Source: Saccharopolyspora gloriosae (lineage in GTDB: Bacteria > Actinomycetota > Actinomycetes > Mycobacteriales > Pseudonocardiaceae). From it: DNA of 64,000 nt. The DNA is taken from assembly GCF_022828475.1 (NCBI RefSeq), contig NZ_CP059557.1, positions 2,046,001 to 2,110,000 on the forward strand. Direction: 5' to 3'. Positions 1 through 9,445 of this stretch are shown here, one piece after another. The position numbers and the translations under genes are program-made. The notes below the pieces were generated by a model, which saw only the letters and a program-made list of their open reading frames with translations, was not told the DNA's origin and searched no databases. Position 1 is the stretch's first letter. Each line of letters opens with the position of its first letter.

Positions 1-1568
1 TCGATCGCCTGCCGCATCGAGTAGAGGTGGAACTCGACCGGTTTTCCATCCAGGCCTTTGCGGCCGAAGAGTTCCAGGGTCTTGTTCTTCGGCGTCGCGG
101 TGAACGCGAAGTAGGAGATGTTCGGCGAGTCCGCCCGCTCGGTCATCTCCGAGGCCAGGATCGTCTCGACGTCGACCGTACCGCCCTGCTCGATCTCCTC
201 AGCCTCTTGTGCGGTCAGCACGGCCTTGAGCTTGGAGGCGATCTGGCCGGACTGCGAGGAGTGTGCCTCGTCCGCGATCACCGCGAACCGTTTGCCCTTC
301 AGGCCCTTGTTTGCTCGGATCTCGTCGAGCGCGAACGGGAAGGTCTGCACCGTTACCGCGATGATCAGCTCACCGTTTTTCAGCGTGGTCGCCAACAGCC
401 CAGACTTCGACTTCACCCCTGCTTTGCGTACGTCCTCGGGGCTGATCGTGGTCACGATCTTCCCCGATCCGTCGATCTGCCGGATCGCTTCCTGGAGCTG
501 CCCGTCGAGCACCGTGCGGTCCACGACCACGATCACCGAGTCGAAGACCTTTTTGTCGTCTACGTGCAGCCGCGCGAGCCGGTGCGCGGTCCAGGCGATG
601 GTGTTGGTCTTGCCCGACCCTGCTGAGTGCTCGATCAGGTAGCGATGCCCCACTCCTTCCTCGCGCACCGCGGCCACGATGTTCGTCACGGCCTCCCACT
701 GGTGGAACCGTGGGAAGAGCAGCTGTGTACGTCGTACCGAGGTACCGGTGGTGACGTCCCACTCCTCCTTGGTCTCCACGATCATCAGCCGACCGATGAT
801 GTTGAGCCAGGCATTCTTCTCCCAGACCCGTTCCCACAGGTACGCCGTCGCCGACCGCCCATCGTCGGCGGGTGGGTTCCCCGCGCCACTGTCGTGGCCC
901 ATGTTGAACGGCAAAAAATGCGTCTTCTCGCCTTCCAGCTTGGTGGTCATCGCGGCCAAGTCGTTGGAAACCGCGAAGTGCACCAGCGCCCGGTGCCCGA
1001 ACGACAGCAACGGCTCCGGCCGCCCATTGGTCAGCGGGCTCCGGTCCTTACGGTACTGGTTGATCGCCTCATCGACGGACTGGGTGAATTCGGTCTTCAA
1101 CTCGACGGTGGCGACCGGGAGCCCGTTGACGAAGAACACCAAGTCGATGCTGCGCCGGTCAGCGGTGGAAAAATGCACCTGCCGCATCACCCGCACCCGC
1201 ATCGCCGCGTACTGCTCATTGGTGGTCGCGTTCAGGCTCGTCTCGGGCCGGAATTGCGCCATCTTTAACCGGCCACCGCCGATATACTGCACCCCGTTAC
1301 GCAGGATGTTCAACATCCCGCCGCCATGTTCGAGAGGCTTGTCGAGTGCTGTGGTCAGCACGTCGAGGAACTTCGCCTCCGACCCCGCCGCCCGCAGAGC
1401 TTTCTCGTGAGCCGCTCGCTGGGTTTCCTGCAACCAAGAGAACAGGTCCTGGGGGAAAAGCGCCCGCTCCCGGTCGTACCCAGCGTCATCGGCTGAGTAG
1501 TGCCACCCGTGGGCCCTCAGGTGTTCGCAGATCTCGGACTCGAAGACAACCTCGTTGTGATCCGCCAT
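1..1568 (-). CDS. hsdR: Type I restriction enzyme R subunit (partial, 3' end outside window)
   Basis: This is the ATP-dependent translocase/nuclease subunit of a type I restriction-modification enzyme; it cleaves DNA lacking the HsdM/HsdS methylation. The reading frame starts with ATG at 1568, which shares one base with the hsdS stop (TGATG), and runs off the left edge, so about 520 N-terminal residues are seen. An N-terminal nuclease motif of D-x(n)-ExK type (VATVELKTE) lies near 1090-1130. Walker A (HSAGSGKTNT) lies near 605-635 and a DEAH box (IADEAHSS) near 262-285. It is the last gene of hsdM-hsdS-hsdR. No frameshift is visible in the part present, so it could be functional if the missing C-terminal motor is intact. 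Confidence 0.93.
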   Translation of the reverse strand, partial: MADHNEVVFESEICEHLRAHGWHYSADDAGYDRERALFPQDLFSWLQETQRAAHEKALRAAGSEAKFLDVLTTALDKPLEHGGGMLNILRNGVQYIGGGRLKMAQFRPETSLNATTNEQYAAMRVRVMRQVHFSTADRRSIDLVFFVNGLPVATVELKTEFTQSVDEAINQYRKDRSPLTNGRPEPLLSFGHRALVHFAVSNDLAAMTTKLEGEKTHFLPFNMGHDSGAGNPPADDGRSATAYLWERVWEKNAWLNIIGRLMIVETKEEWDVTTGTSVRRTQLLFPRFHQWEAVTNIVAAVREEGVGHRYLIEHSAGSGKTNTIAWTAHRLARLHVDDKKVFDSVIVVVDRTVLDGQLQEAIRQIDGSGKIVTTISPEDVRKAGVKSKSGLLATTLKNGELIIAVTVQTFPFALDEIRANKGLKGKRFAVIADEAHSSQSGQIASKLKAVLTAQEAEEIEQGGTVDVETILASEMTERADSPNISYFAFTATPKNKTLELFGRKGLDGKPVEFHLYSMRQAI

Positions 1569-2842
1569 CACGCCATCTCCCGCACATCGATCTGCCCCGT
1601 CACCGCCGCAGTGATCAATGCTGCACGCCGCTCCTTTGACAGCTCGATGAAACCCTCAGACTCGTCGATAAGAGCGTCGATCTTGGCCAACCGGCTAGCG
1701 AGATCAGAGGCCGCGTTGGGACGAGTAGGCAGATTGATGTTGAACCGCGCGAGATCCTTCATACCGAGCGTTGGCTGGATGCTGTCGCCGCTCGTCGCCA
1801 ACTCAGCCTGATGCAGGAAGTGATTCGACCCGAGCCAGGCGCACAAAAGAGGAGCCACAGCCGGGTCTTCGCAACGAAGTACCGCTACTGCCCGCGCCAC
1901 GTTCGCGCCTGCGAGCCATTGAGGTGCGAGCGCCGCCTGCCCCATTTTTCCGACAACGCCGAGCAACACTTCACCGCCGACGATCTTTGTACGGGAGTAC
2001 TCGTCTGACTGTTTCGGTGCGATCGCCAGTATGGGCCGCTCCGGAGTGAGGTTCAGAAGGTCGCCGACCCGGACAAACGGAACGCCATCCGCCTCGTCCA
2101 CGTACCTCGGGACCAGCACGCCGTATGAAGGGCGAGCCGCCAGCAATCGTCCGACCTTGGTTGCCTCGGTCGAGGGGCCGATGTCGAACGCTGCGGAGAG
2201 GACCGCAGCACGCCGCTCGCGGAGCATCTCGATCAGGCGCTGCTGCTCCTCGACGAGCGTGTCGATGCGAGCGGTCTCGCGGTCGAGATAGTCAGCGATG
2301 GCGCGCTGCTCCTCGAATGGCGGCAGTGCCAAGGTTGCTTTTGAAAGATCCCCGGCCCGAATGCCCACCCGGGTGACTCCTGAGGCTAAAACGGCCCATT
2401 GCCCGGTAGTAGGGCTTGCCGATAGGGCCCAGTAAAGGAACTTCGGTTCGACGGTTCCAGGATTTGGGCGAACGATCGAGAGGTGGTAGCCACAGATTAG
2501 GTCTTCCGCCTCATATTCGACATAGGCGGGTACCCCGATGTCGTCTGCGTTTTCTGAGTCCTTCGTGAGCAGGGTGTCGCCGACAGCAATTCGGAAACGC
2601 TCAATTTGCTCCGGCGGTGCCGTCGCCGCCATAAAGCCTATGTCCTCGACGATCGACGCGTTCTTATAGACGTCGGTGTAGTTGCACAGCCTCACCGGTG
2701 GCTCACCGGCGGCGGAATGCTTGTCCACGTTGCTCGGCCAAGCTCGTGCCACGTGATTGAGCTTCCCCATACGCCAATGGGCGGGGATGGTGTCTAGCCA
2801 TAGAGAATCAGCTGCGAAGTACCCCGAATATCTTGCGGTCAC
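1568..2842 (-). CDS. hsdS: Type I restriction-modification specificity subunit S
   Basis: This subunit gives target recognition for both methylation and restriction. The 424 residues have the usual two target-recognition domains, each followed by a conserved helical spacer. The central one reads LPPFEEQRAIADYLDRE and continues into a long coiled-coil helix; the C-terminal one (KIDALIDESEGFIELSKERR) ends the protein. Length fits the family. The start overlaps the hsdM stop by four bases (ATGA) and its stop overlaps the hsdR start, indicating translational coupling. The two TRDs differ from each other, so a bipartite asymmetric target is expected; the sequence specificity cannot be read from the protein. 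Confidence 0.95.
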   Translation of the reverse strand: MTARYSGYFAADSLWLDTIPAHWRMGKLNHVARAWPSNVDKHSAAGEPPVRLCNYTDVYKNASIVEDIGFMAATAPPEQIERFRIAVGDTLLTKDSENADDIGVPAYVEYEAEDLICGYHLSIVRPNPGTVEPKFLYWALSASPTTGQWAVLASGVTRVGIRAGDLSKATLALPPFEEQRAIADYLDRETARIDTLVEEQQRLIEMLRERRAAVLSAAFDIGPSTEATKVGRLLAARPSYGVLVPRYVDEADGVPFVRVGDLLNLTPERPILAIAPKQSDEYSRTKIVGGEVLLGVVGKMGQAALAPQWLAGANVARAVAVLRCEDPAVAPLLCAWLGSNHFLHQAELATSGDSIQPTLGMKDLARFNINLPTRPNAASDLASRLAKIDALIDESEGFIELSKERRAALITAAVTGQIDVREMA

Positions 2843-4584
2843 TGCTCGACCTCCCGAAGTAGATCGAGGATTTTGGCGACCTGCTTCTCTAAATCCGCGT
2901 CGATCTCGGAGAGGGGGCGGGGCGGGATGTACCTGTAGAAGTGGCGAGTGAAGGGGATTTCGTAGCCGGTCTTGACTTTGGCCCAGTCAATCCAGGCATC
3001 GGGTACGTGTGGCTTCGCCTCGGTGTCGAAGTACGCCTGGACGACCTCGTGCTTGCCCGCGGCGCCAGTGGTCGACCCGCCGTAGGTGAACGGGACGTTC
3101 TCGGTGTCGCGTTTCTTGGTGTCCGGCTTCGGTTTTCCTTTGCGGTCGATGACCGGGTTGCCGTTCTCGTCAAGTAGGGGCCGTTCAACGGTGATGGTCC
3201 AGTAGCCGAACTCGTCGTTGCGCAGCACTTTGGAGTAGCCCGGGTCGGCGTCGGTGAACTCGGTGTAGAGCCTGACGACTTCGTTGCGGTCGGCGTCGCT
3301 GAGCTCGCGGTTCTTGGCGCCGAGGTTCTTGCGCATCTTGGTCCAGAACGAGGTGCCGTCGATGAGCTGGACCAGGCCCAGGCGGTCGGGGTGTTTGGTG
3401 TTGTCGAGGATCCAGATGTAGGTGGCGATGCCGGTGTTGAAGAACATGTTCGTCGGTAGCGCGACGATCGCATCGACGAGGTCGTTCTCTAGCAGCCATT
3501 TGCGGATGTTGGAGGGGCCGGACTCGGCGGCGCCGTTGAACAGCGGGGAGCCGTTCATCACGATCCCGGCCCGGCCGCCGCCGTCTTCGGGCGCCCGCAT
3601 CTTGTGCACCAGGTGGAGCAGGAAGAGCATCTGCCCATCGGAGGTCGACGGGAGTCCTGGGGCGAACCGGCCGTGGGGGCCTGCTTCGTCGCGCTCCTTC
3701 GTGACCGCCTTCGCGTATTGCTTCCAGTCGACACCGTAGGGCGGGTTGGACATGCAGAAGTCGAACTGGCGGCCTGCGAACGCATCGTCGGTGAGCGTGT
3801 TGCCGAAGGCGATGTTGGTCGCGTCGTGGCCCTTGGCCAGCAGATCGGACTTGCAGATCGCGTACGACTGTGGATTGTACTCTTGGCCGAACAGGCTCAG
3901 GCGCGCGTCGGGGTTGTGCGCGAGCAGGTGTTGCTCGGCCAAGGCGAGCATGCCGCCGGTGCCTGCGGTGGGGTCGTACAGTGTGCGGACGATGTCCGCT
4001 TCGTTCAGGTCGGCGTCCTTTTCGGCGAAGAGCAGGTCGACGAGTAGGCGGATCGCGTCCCTCGGGGTGAAGTGGTCGCCTGAGGTTTCGTTCGCAGCCT
4101 CGTTAAACTTGCGGATGATGTACTCGAACGCATCGCCCATGTCGGCGTTGGAGACGACGTCCGGGTGCAGGTCGACGGCCTTGAAGGACGTGATGACCTC
4201 GCGCAGGAGCTCCGCCTTCTCCAGGGCGAGGATCTCCTTCTTGAAGTCGAAGTACTCGAACACGTCGACATCGGAGGAGAACCGGTCGATGTAGTCGACC
4301 AGGTTGTCGGCCAGCCCGTCGGCATCGTCGAGGAGGTTGGCGAAGGAGTAGTTCGAGGTGTTGTAGAACGGCCTGCCTGTCGCCTTCTTGACCTCGACCT
4401 TGAGCCGGGTCGGGTTCTCGTACTTCGCCGCCAGCTCCCGGACCGTCGCGCGGTGCGGTTCGAGGATGCAGTCGAGGCGACGCAGGATCGTGAGTGGGAG
4501 GACCACGTTGCCGTACTGGTTGGGGCGGTAGGGGCCCCGAAGCTGGTCGGCAATCGACCAGATGAAACTACCGAGGGTGCTCAC
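2839..4584 (-). CDS. hsdM: Type I restriction-modification DNA adenine methyltransferase M subunit
   Basis: This is the SAM-dependent N6-adenine methyltransferase of the type I complex. The 581 residues show an N-terminal HsdM helical domain (start MSTLGSFIWSIADQLRG). The SAM-binding motif I (DPTAGTGGML) is near residue 205 and catalytic motif IV (NPPYG) near residue 282. Start is GTG at 4584 with AAGGAG a few bases upstream; it is the first gene of the operon. Length and motifs are complete, so methylation activity is expected even if restriction were lost. Confidence 0.96.
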   Translation of the reverse strand: MSTLGSFIWSIADQLRGPYRPNQYGNVVLPLTILRRLDCILEPHRATVRELAAKYENPTRLKVEVKKATGRPFYNTSNYSFANLLDDADGLADNLVDYIDRFSSDVDVFEYFDFKKEILALEKAELLREVITSFKAVDLHPDVVSNADMGDAFEYIIRKFNEAANETSGDHFTPRDAIRLLVDLLFAEKDADLNEADIVRTLYDPTAGTGGMLALAEQHLLAHNPDARLSLFGQEYNPQSYAICKSDLLAKGHDATNIAFGNTLTDDAFAGRQFDFCMSNPPYGVDWKQYAKAVTKERDEAGPHGRFAPGLPSTSDGQMLFLLHLVHKMRAPEDGGGRAGIVMNGSPLFNGAAESGPSNIRKWLLENDLVDAIVALPTNMFFNTGIATYIWILDNTKHPDRLGLVQLIDGTSFWTKMRKNLGAKNRELSDADRNEVVRLYTEFTDADPGYSKVLRNDEFGYWTITVERPLLDENGNPVIDRKGKPKPDTKKRDTENVPFTYGGSTTGAAGKHEVVQAYFDTEAKPHVPDAWIDWAKVKTGYEIPFTRHFYRYIPPRPLSEIDADLEKQVAKILDLLREVEQ

Positions 4585-4803
4585 AAGGCTCCTTACAAAC
4601 GATCACTCAACGACGGACCTGGACGCTCAGCGCGAGCCCGTACGCACCATCCCATCAGGCGGTGCGCGGTCTCCAGCGACTGGTACGTCACAAGAACATC
4701 ATTCCGTATCACGACACGGTGCGTACCAACAACCACATCTCTGAAGGGCAAGCGTGGCGTGTCACCATGCATGGACGGCTTCCTCGGCTGCGTGAACGAT
4801 TGG
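4585..4803. other. Intergenic region upstream of hsdM
   Basis: About 220 bp separate the hsdM start from the 3' end of the ABC ATPase gene, both on the minus strand. It must hold the hsd promoter. A short inverted pair is visible around 4693-4730 (CCGTATCACGACACGG), which could be an operator or weak terminator. I see no credible ORF. Confidence 0.4.
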
Positions 4804-6672
4804 CTATGTCGTGTCTCCGCTGGCTTGGCTGTGTGGGAACAGGCCGTAGCGACCCCGGCCAGTGTTCTTGGTAAAGGAGACGTCCTGAGACCTAGGCTTC
4901 AGTCCGTCCGGCGGGTTCTCGTTCTCCAGCACGATGATCTGGCCGGTGAAGTTCGTTTGGATGTCAGCGAAGAACCGGCCCGCGAGGGTTGTGGTGTCGA
5001 GGACATCGTCGCTGTTGTCTGGTTCGGCGTTGGGGTCTGGTGGCCGGTAGACGACCAAGGGTGAGTCGAGCACGACGAAACCAGGATGAGGCAGGTCGTT
5101 GTCGAGGCAGTACTGGGCCAGCGAGATGGTGAACGCGGCGTGCAGGATGGCGCGGACGCCCTTGCCGTGGGCGGCGCGAAGCTGGTTGCCCGAGACGATG
5201 TCTTGGGATTCGAAGCTGTAGCTGGTGTTGTCGGCGTCGGGGAAGCCCCAGGCCCGTAGCCGGGCCGCGATCAGATGTGACAGGTCGTTGACGGCGCTGC
5301 GTTGCAAGCCGGCGGTGGATTCCATCGTGTCCGGCTTCGGTTCTGCATCGACTTCGGCACGGAGGGCTTCGAGGCGCTGGATGCGGCGGATGGTCTCTGC
5401 ATCGCGCTCGAGCTGCGACGACGAGTTGATCAACTCGCGCAGCTCGAGTTGCTGAGGGCCGAGCTCGCTATCTAGCCGCGCGATCGCCGAGCGTGCGTGG
5501 GCAGCCTGGTCGGTGTAGGTCTGAAGGCGTTGGCCCTTTTCCGCGCGGTCGGTACGCAACCCGCTGATGGCATGGAGCAGGTCTTCGCGCAGAGCGGTCG
5601 TCTTGCGTTGCTCCTCACGCACGGACGCGGCGAACGCGGTCGTGTCGTCGGCGCAGTCCTCGCTGAGGTGCTGATGCTCGGGTTCGGCACCGCAGAATAC
5701 GCAGTCGCCGGGTGTGAAGTAGCCCAGCAAGGACCCGGCTTCGGCGATGGCCTCCAGTCGAGCCAGGTCCGAGGTGTATTGCTCATACAGCAGCGTGAAC
5801 CGGGCTTCAAGGGCGTCGAGTTCGGCGAGACTGCGGCGCGCCGCGGTGACGAGTCGTTCGCTGTTGGACAGCGTGTGTCCCCATTGCTGCCTCGCGGCGG
5901 CGGTTTGCTCGATGGAGTCGGTCGACGCGTTGACCGTGGACTGCAGGCGGCCGAGACGGTCGTTGACCGCTTGAAGGGTCTCGTCTGTCTGAAGCTGTTC
6001 ACGCAGCTCGGCCAGTAGCGTGTCGATGACGTCGTGCTTGGCGACCTTGGACCGGCGCTGTGCGGTCTCCGACTCGCCCGACTCGACCGCGGAGTCATCT
6101 TCACCCTGTAAGAGCAGGCGAAAGGTGGAGATCTCCGTGGTGCCGGTGGTGAACTGCCCCGTCACTACGGGTGCGATCTTGGATTGAATCTTGGTCTCGT
6201 CCACCAGGAACAGGGGAGCCAGCATGCGCAGGCTCAGGGAGACCGTGCCCCCGGCGGCGTTCTTGCGGACGACCTTCTCGTCCAAGCCGACTTGGCTCAG
6301 GAAGTAGTGTGAGAGGTTCTTGAAGTCTTTGCCGCTGTGCTTTGCCGCCAGCGGTTCGTGCTCGGCGGGCAGCGGGTAAGCACGATGATCTCCGCCGTAG
6401 AGTCGGAAGCCGCCGCCCTTGGTAGCTCGGTACAGGGTGACCTGTTCAGCATCGGGTAGACGGATGCCGAGCAGAACTGCGTCGTAGCCCTCCTGTTCCG
6501 GGATCTTGTATAGCGTCTTCCCGCCCAGCATGAAGTTTATGGTCTCGGCGATGTACGACTTCCCTGTGTCCGACGGCCCGCGGACAAGGGTGAGATTGGG
6601 CCCGAACTCCACGGTAGCCGGGCTGACCGACGGCCCGATGAACGTCAGATGCGACAGGTTCAGCCGCTCCAT
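4804..6672 (-). CDS. ABC-3C system SMC/Rad50-like ABC ATPase
   Basis: This is the ATPase of an ABC-three-component conflict (anti-phage) system. The 622-residue protein has a Walker A at residues 32-39 (GPSDTGKS) and a long central coiled-coil. A zinc-hook-like cluster in the middle of the coil (CVFC followed by EHQHLSEDC) and a C-terminal Walker B (FVVLDSPLV) follow the Rad50/RecN order. The start overlaps the MC2 gene by 13 bases and the preceding gene pair overlaps too, so the three genes are one transcript. In characterised relatives these ATPases are thought to sense nucleic acid and license an effector; here the effector is probably the REase-like protein at 7145-8248. Family assignment is from recognition of the three-gene pattern. 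Confidence 0.85.
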   Translation of the reverse strand: MERLNLSHLTFIGPSVSPATVEFGPNLTLVRGPSDTGKSYIAETINFMLGGKTLYKIPEQEGYDAVLLGIRLPDAEQVTLYRATKGGGFRLYGGDHRAYPLPAEHEPLAAKHSGKDFKNLSHYFLSQVGLDEKVVRKNAAGGTVSLSLRMLAPLFLVDETKIQSKIAPVVTGQFTTGTTEISTFRLLLQGEDDSAVESGESETAQRRSKVAKHDVIDTLLAELREQLQTDETLQAVNDRLGRLQSTVNASTDSIEQTAAARQQWGHTLSNSERLVTAARRSLAELDALEARFTLLYEQYTSDLARLEAIAEAGSLLGYFTPGDCVFCGAEPEHQHLSEDCADDTTAFAASVREEQRKTTALREDLLHAISGLRTDRAEKGQRLQTYTDQAAHARSAIARLDSELGPQQLELRELINSSSQLERDAETIRRIQRLEALRAEVDAEPKPDTMESTAGLQRSAVNDLSHLIAARLRAWGFPDADNTSYSFESQDIVSGNQLRAAHGKGVRAILHAAFTISLAQYCLDNDLPHPGFVVLDSPLVVYRPPDPNAEPDNSDDVLDTTTLAGRFFADIQTNFTGQIIVLENENPPDGLKPRSQDVSFTKNTGRGRYGLFPHSQASGDTT

Positions 6673-7148
6673 GTGCCGGTCCCCCTCTCACTGTCGCTGG
6701 TGTCGCCGTCCCCGGGGCGGCTGCTGACGATTGCCGCCGTCTGCTCCCGGATCTCTTCCTCGGACAATGTTCCGAACTGCTCGACCACCCATTGGCTGCG
6801 GTTGCGCAGCTCGGCTATGTGGCTCGACGCGAGTGAGGAGATGAAGCTGTGCGCTTCCTCGCCGGCCTCGTAGCGGAGGCCAGTGCTCGACGTGCGCATG
6901 TCGATCAGTCCGGCGCGCAGCATCACCCGCAGCCCCTCGTTGACGTTCGCGCGCCGCACACCCAACTCTCCGGCGTGTAGGGCGTGGGAAGGATGAATAT
7001 TGGGTGGCCCGCCGAGTTCGGCAGTGTGCAGCACGCAGTGGTCAAGCAGAACCAAGTGGTTGATATCCAGTTGCTCCGGATACGCCTCGGTCAGCATTAC
7101 CAGGACCCGGACCCCGTACTCCAAGGGGCCGTTGAGTGGAGGTCTCAC
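6660..7148 (-). CDS. ABC-3C system middle component, MC2 type
   Basis: This small 162-residue protein sits between the effector-like gene and the ATPase, as middle components do. Its N-terminal stretch (PLEYGVRVLVMLTEAYPEQLD) and the HCVLHTAELGGPPNIHP and GELGVRRANVNEGLRVML segments match my memory of MC2 proteins, which look like winged-helix adaptors. It overlaps the upstream gene by four bases (GTGA/ATGA type) and the downstream ATPase by 13 bases. No catalytic motif is visible; the expected role is to bridge ATPase and effector. Confidence 0.82.
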   Translation of the reverse strand: MRPPLNGPLEYGVRVLVMLTEAYPEQLDINHLVLLDHCVLHTAELGGPPNIHPSHALHAGELGVRRANVNEGLRVMLRAGLIDMRTSSTGLRYEAGEEAHSFISSLASSHIAELRNRSQWVVEQFGTLSEEEIREQTAAIVSSRPGDGDTSDSERGTGTWSG

Positions 7149-8248
7149 GGCTCCTCCATCCAGGTCAGCCGGTCGTCATTGGCGAGCTGGTGGCAGACGC
7201 CCTTGCGGTCGTCGATTTCGGTCACGCCGATGAGCTTGTGCCGGTTGAGGTCGAGGCTGCCCACCTGCGTCAGTACCTGGCCCAGCCTCGTGTAGCCGTC
7301 CGGATGGTCGTCTTGGGCTATGTCAATGACCCCGGCGTGGATGTCGCCCTGAAGTTTCTCGAAGGTGCCCGGCGGCACCGCCCCGACGGAGTACGCCTTG
7401 AGTGATTCTGCCCGGAAGAACCGCACTCGTTGCTGCTGCAGGTGCTTGTCCAGCTTGGGGACGTTGGCCACGGAATCCAGAGTAGTGATCTTGTCCGGTG
7501 CGCGTTCCGCATACACGGCTAGCAACTGCTGCAAGTAGCGTGCTTCTTCGGGTGCGTATTCCTCTGGAGGGGTTTTGCTGTCACCGCGCTCAGGAAGTGC
7601 CGTGGCGAACCGGGCCGTGTGCCAGCGAGTCCGGCTGTGAGTGGTCAGCGCATCCAGCACCTCCACCGACCTGAACATGGCGAAGTCGGTCTCCGCCGCA
7701 AGAGCCCTTACCGCGTCAAGGATGGGTCGGGCCAGCGCCTTAACAGAAGGAGCCTTGCCCTTGCCGAGCAAGTCCAGGAAGTTCTCGCGTAGCGCGGTCG
7801 GATTACTGATCATCATGTTGAATTGAGTCGATAACCCTCTGGGTGCCAGGAACTGGTAGGTGCGGGGCAGGCGGTACACCCCATCTAGCGCTGCCACGAA
7901 GACTTTGATCATCTCGGCCGCGGCGTCAGAGAAGCTGAGTGGCTTGTCGTAGTGCTTGGCCTGGAAACAATCCCACGGCCCCTCGAACTGTCGGTCGGTC
8001 TTGAACCCGACGATGTCCGTACCTCTGTCGCCCGCTCCGCCGAGCAACTTGATCTGGACGTAGTCCTCCTTGATGGCGGTGGCCCACTCGCGGATGAACT
8101 CTTCCCACTCGTCGGGTGAGTACAACCGGATGCGGCCCACCGGCGGGATCGGGGGACCGTCCAAGGCCACAGCCGGGGTCGAATCAGCAGGTAAGGGCAT
8201 CTCGGTGAGCGCCGCCCGCTCGTCTACCTGCTGCTTCGCCATTGCCAC
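7145..8248 (-). CDS. ABC-3C system protein with N-terminal REase-like (Mrr-type) domain
   Basis: First gene of the ABC-3C operon, 367 residues. Residues about 48-110 carry a restriction-endonuclease-fold signature: a glutamate-rich helix (DEWEEFIREW), then GGAGDRGTDIVG with Asp78, then FQAKHY with Gln96 and Lys98. This is the D-x(n)-QxK pattern of Mrr-type nucleases. The C-terminal half is the ABC-3C-specific CTD, which I cannot divide further. Start is GTG at 8248, six bases after AGGG, with ATG at 8242 as the alternative. I infer it is the DNA-cutting effector controlled by the ATPase and MC2 protein. Confidence 0.82.
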   Translation of the reverse strand: MAMAKQQVDERAALTEMPLPADSTPAVALDGPPIPPVGRIRLYSPDEWEEFIREWATAIKEDYVQIKLLGGAGDRGTDIVGFKTDRQFEGPWDCFQAKHYDKPLSFSDAAAEMIKVFVAALDGVYRLPRTYQFLAPRGLSTQFNMMISNPTALRENFLDLLGKGKAPSVKALARPILDAVRALAAETDFAMFRSVEVLDALTTHSRTRWHTARFATALPERGDSKTPPEEYAPEEARYLQQLLAVYAERAPDKITTLDSVANVPKLDKHLQQQRVRFFRAESLKAYSVGAVPPGTFEKLQGDIHAGVIDIAQDDHPDGYTRLGQVLTQVGSLDLNRHKLIGVTEIDDRKGVCHQLANDDRLTWMEEP

Positions 8249-8509
8249 GCTAAGCCCTGCCTCCGTCTTCCTGATCGGCTGCTCACCCTATCCGGGACAG
8301 GGTGTGCGCGGGTGCGTATTTCGATGGGTGGCACGTACACGACTGGCAGATGGCAGGTGGACTGATCCGAGGGTGCTCAGTCGGATCGAAGATCATGAGC
8401 CGGGCGGGCGCCGCGTCTGGGCACGTCGGGCGACAGTGGTGGGGCGTGAGTGACCGGCACAGCTGGGCCTGACCGATCCAGGGCGGGCGGCGACCAGACA
8501 ATCTACTGG
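8249..8509. other. Intergenic region upstream of the ABC-3C operon
   Basis: No convincing gene on either strand. It should contain the promoter of the minus-strand ABC-3C operon, but no clear -35/-10 pair stands out. It ends where the dispersed repeat begins. Confidence 0.4.
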
Positions 8510-8800
8510 GCGCACTGGTCCGTTCGAGCGGGGCATGGAGCCGGCACGATGGGCGATCTACGACTGAGCGAAGGTGCGCCCGTGCCGCAAGAGGCGAATT
8601 TTGGCAAGGACTCGTGTTCAAAGCTGTGCGGCAAACCGCCTAGTGGGAGGCGGCGTATGGGAGGAAATTGGGAGGCGCCAAGCGCACTGAACCGCGCTGA
8701 ACGGGTGTGGGTGTCTCTGAGCCGCACCGCCCTGACCTGCTGAAGTCGTGTCTATGCAGGTCAGGGCGATGCCGACAGCTACCTTGACACGGTAGAGGTC
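8510..8800. repeat. Dispersed repeat R, copy 1
   Basis: About 290 bp that recur in the same orientation at 46457-46741 with scattered substitutions and small indels. Shared blocks include GCGCACTGGTCC, GTGCGGCAAACCGCCT, GGAGGCGGCGTATGGGAGG and the ending ACCTTGACACGGTAGAGGTC. Both copies lie on the left side of a CRISPR array, leader, terminator and tRNA-Pro fragment, about 5 kb away here and 150 bp away in copy 2. It encodes nothing I recognise and behaves like a terminal segment shared by two related elements. Confidence 0.85.
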
Positions 8801-9142
8801 GTCTTACTCGTTTGCGCTGTTCAGAGGCGCCATAGCCGAATGTGGCTCTGGGGTGAAGGTTTGCTGGGTGCATGTCGGTGGGAGTGAGGATGTGGTGTGC
8901 GGCTTCGTGGTCGAAGGGGGCGTGTAGTTGCACTTCTGCGGTGGTGATCCGAGACCACTGGTCGGAAGCGGTGCAGCGCACCTCGACGGTGAGAGAGCAT
9001 CTGATGCGCCGGTGGTGCGGAGTTCAAGGTAGCCGGTGATGACACCGACTTTGTCGGTCATGACCTCACCTGGCGGTGCGACTATCTCGGACGAAAGCAC
9101 GATTCGGACATGTTCATCGGTCTCCAGCACACGTCGATTCAC
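8640..9142 (-). pseudogene. Possible frameshifted hypothetical gene
   Basis: Two overlapping frames read like one protein. The first, from GTG at 9142, gives MNRRVLETDEHVRIVLSSE and continues to TGYLELRTTGASDAL. After a shift near 8985 the second continues as VRCTASDQWSRITTAEVQLH and later PFDHEAAHHILTPTDMHP. The distal end runs into the dispersed repeat, so the true C-terminus may be lost. No family recognised. The call rests on amino-acid texture only. Confidence 0.3.
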
Positions 9143-9445
9143 GACCGTGTGAGGCCATTCGTAGACAGACTCATCGGTGTCGAGAAAGACTCGGTTTGGT
9201 GATCATGGGGCTGTGGACGGCCGTTGTCGGCGCTGGGGGTGGGACTTGACCAGATGTGGTTAGGAGCTGTCGTGTCGGGTCGATGACCTGCTGAAGCCAT
9301 AGGCCGGTGCGGCCACGGACTGACGATCGGACCTTGCCAGTTCCGACGGCCCTACCAGGTCTTCAGTCAACGGGTGGCCCTGCTTGAAATCGTCGGACAT
9401 GTAGCTCGGGCCGTTCGCTCTTTCATTGGCCGTAGTTTTTACGGC
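9143..9445. other. Gene-free stretch
   Basis: About 300 bp with only short shadow frames. I see no terminator-like hairpin, repeat or RNA gene. Confidence 0.4.
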
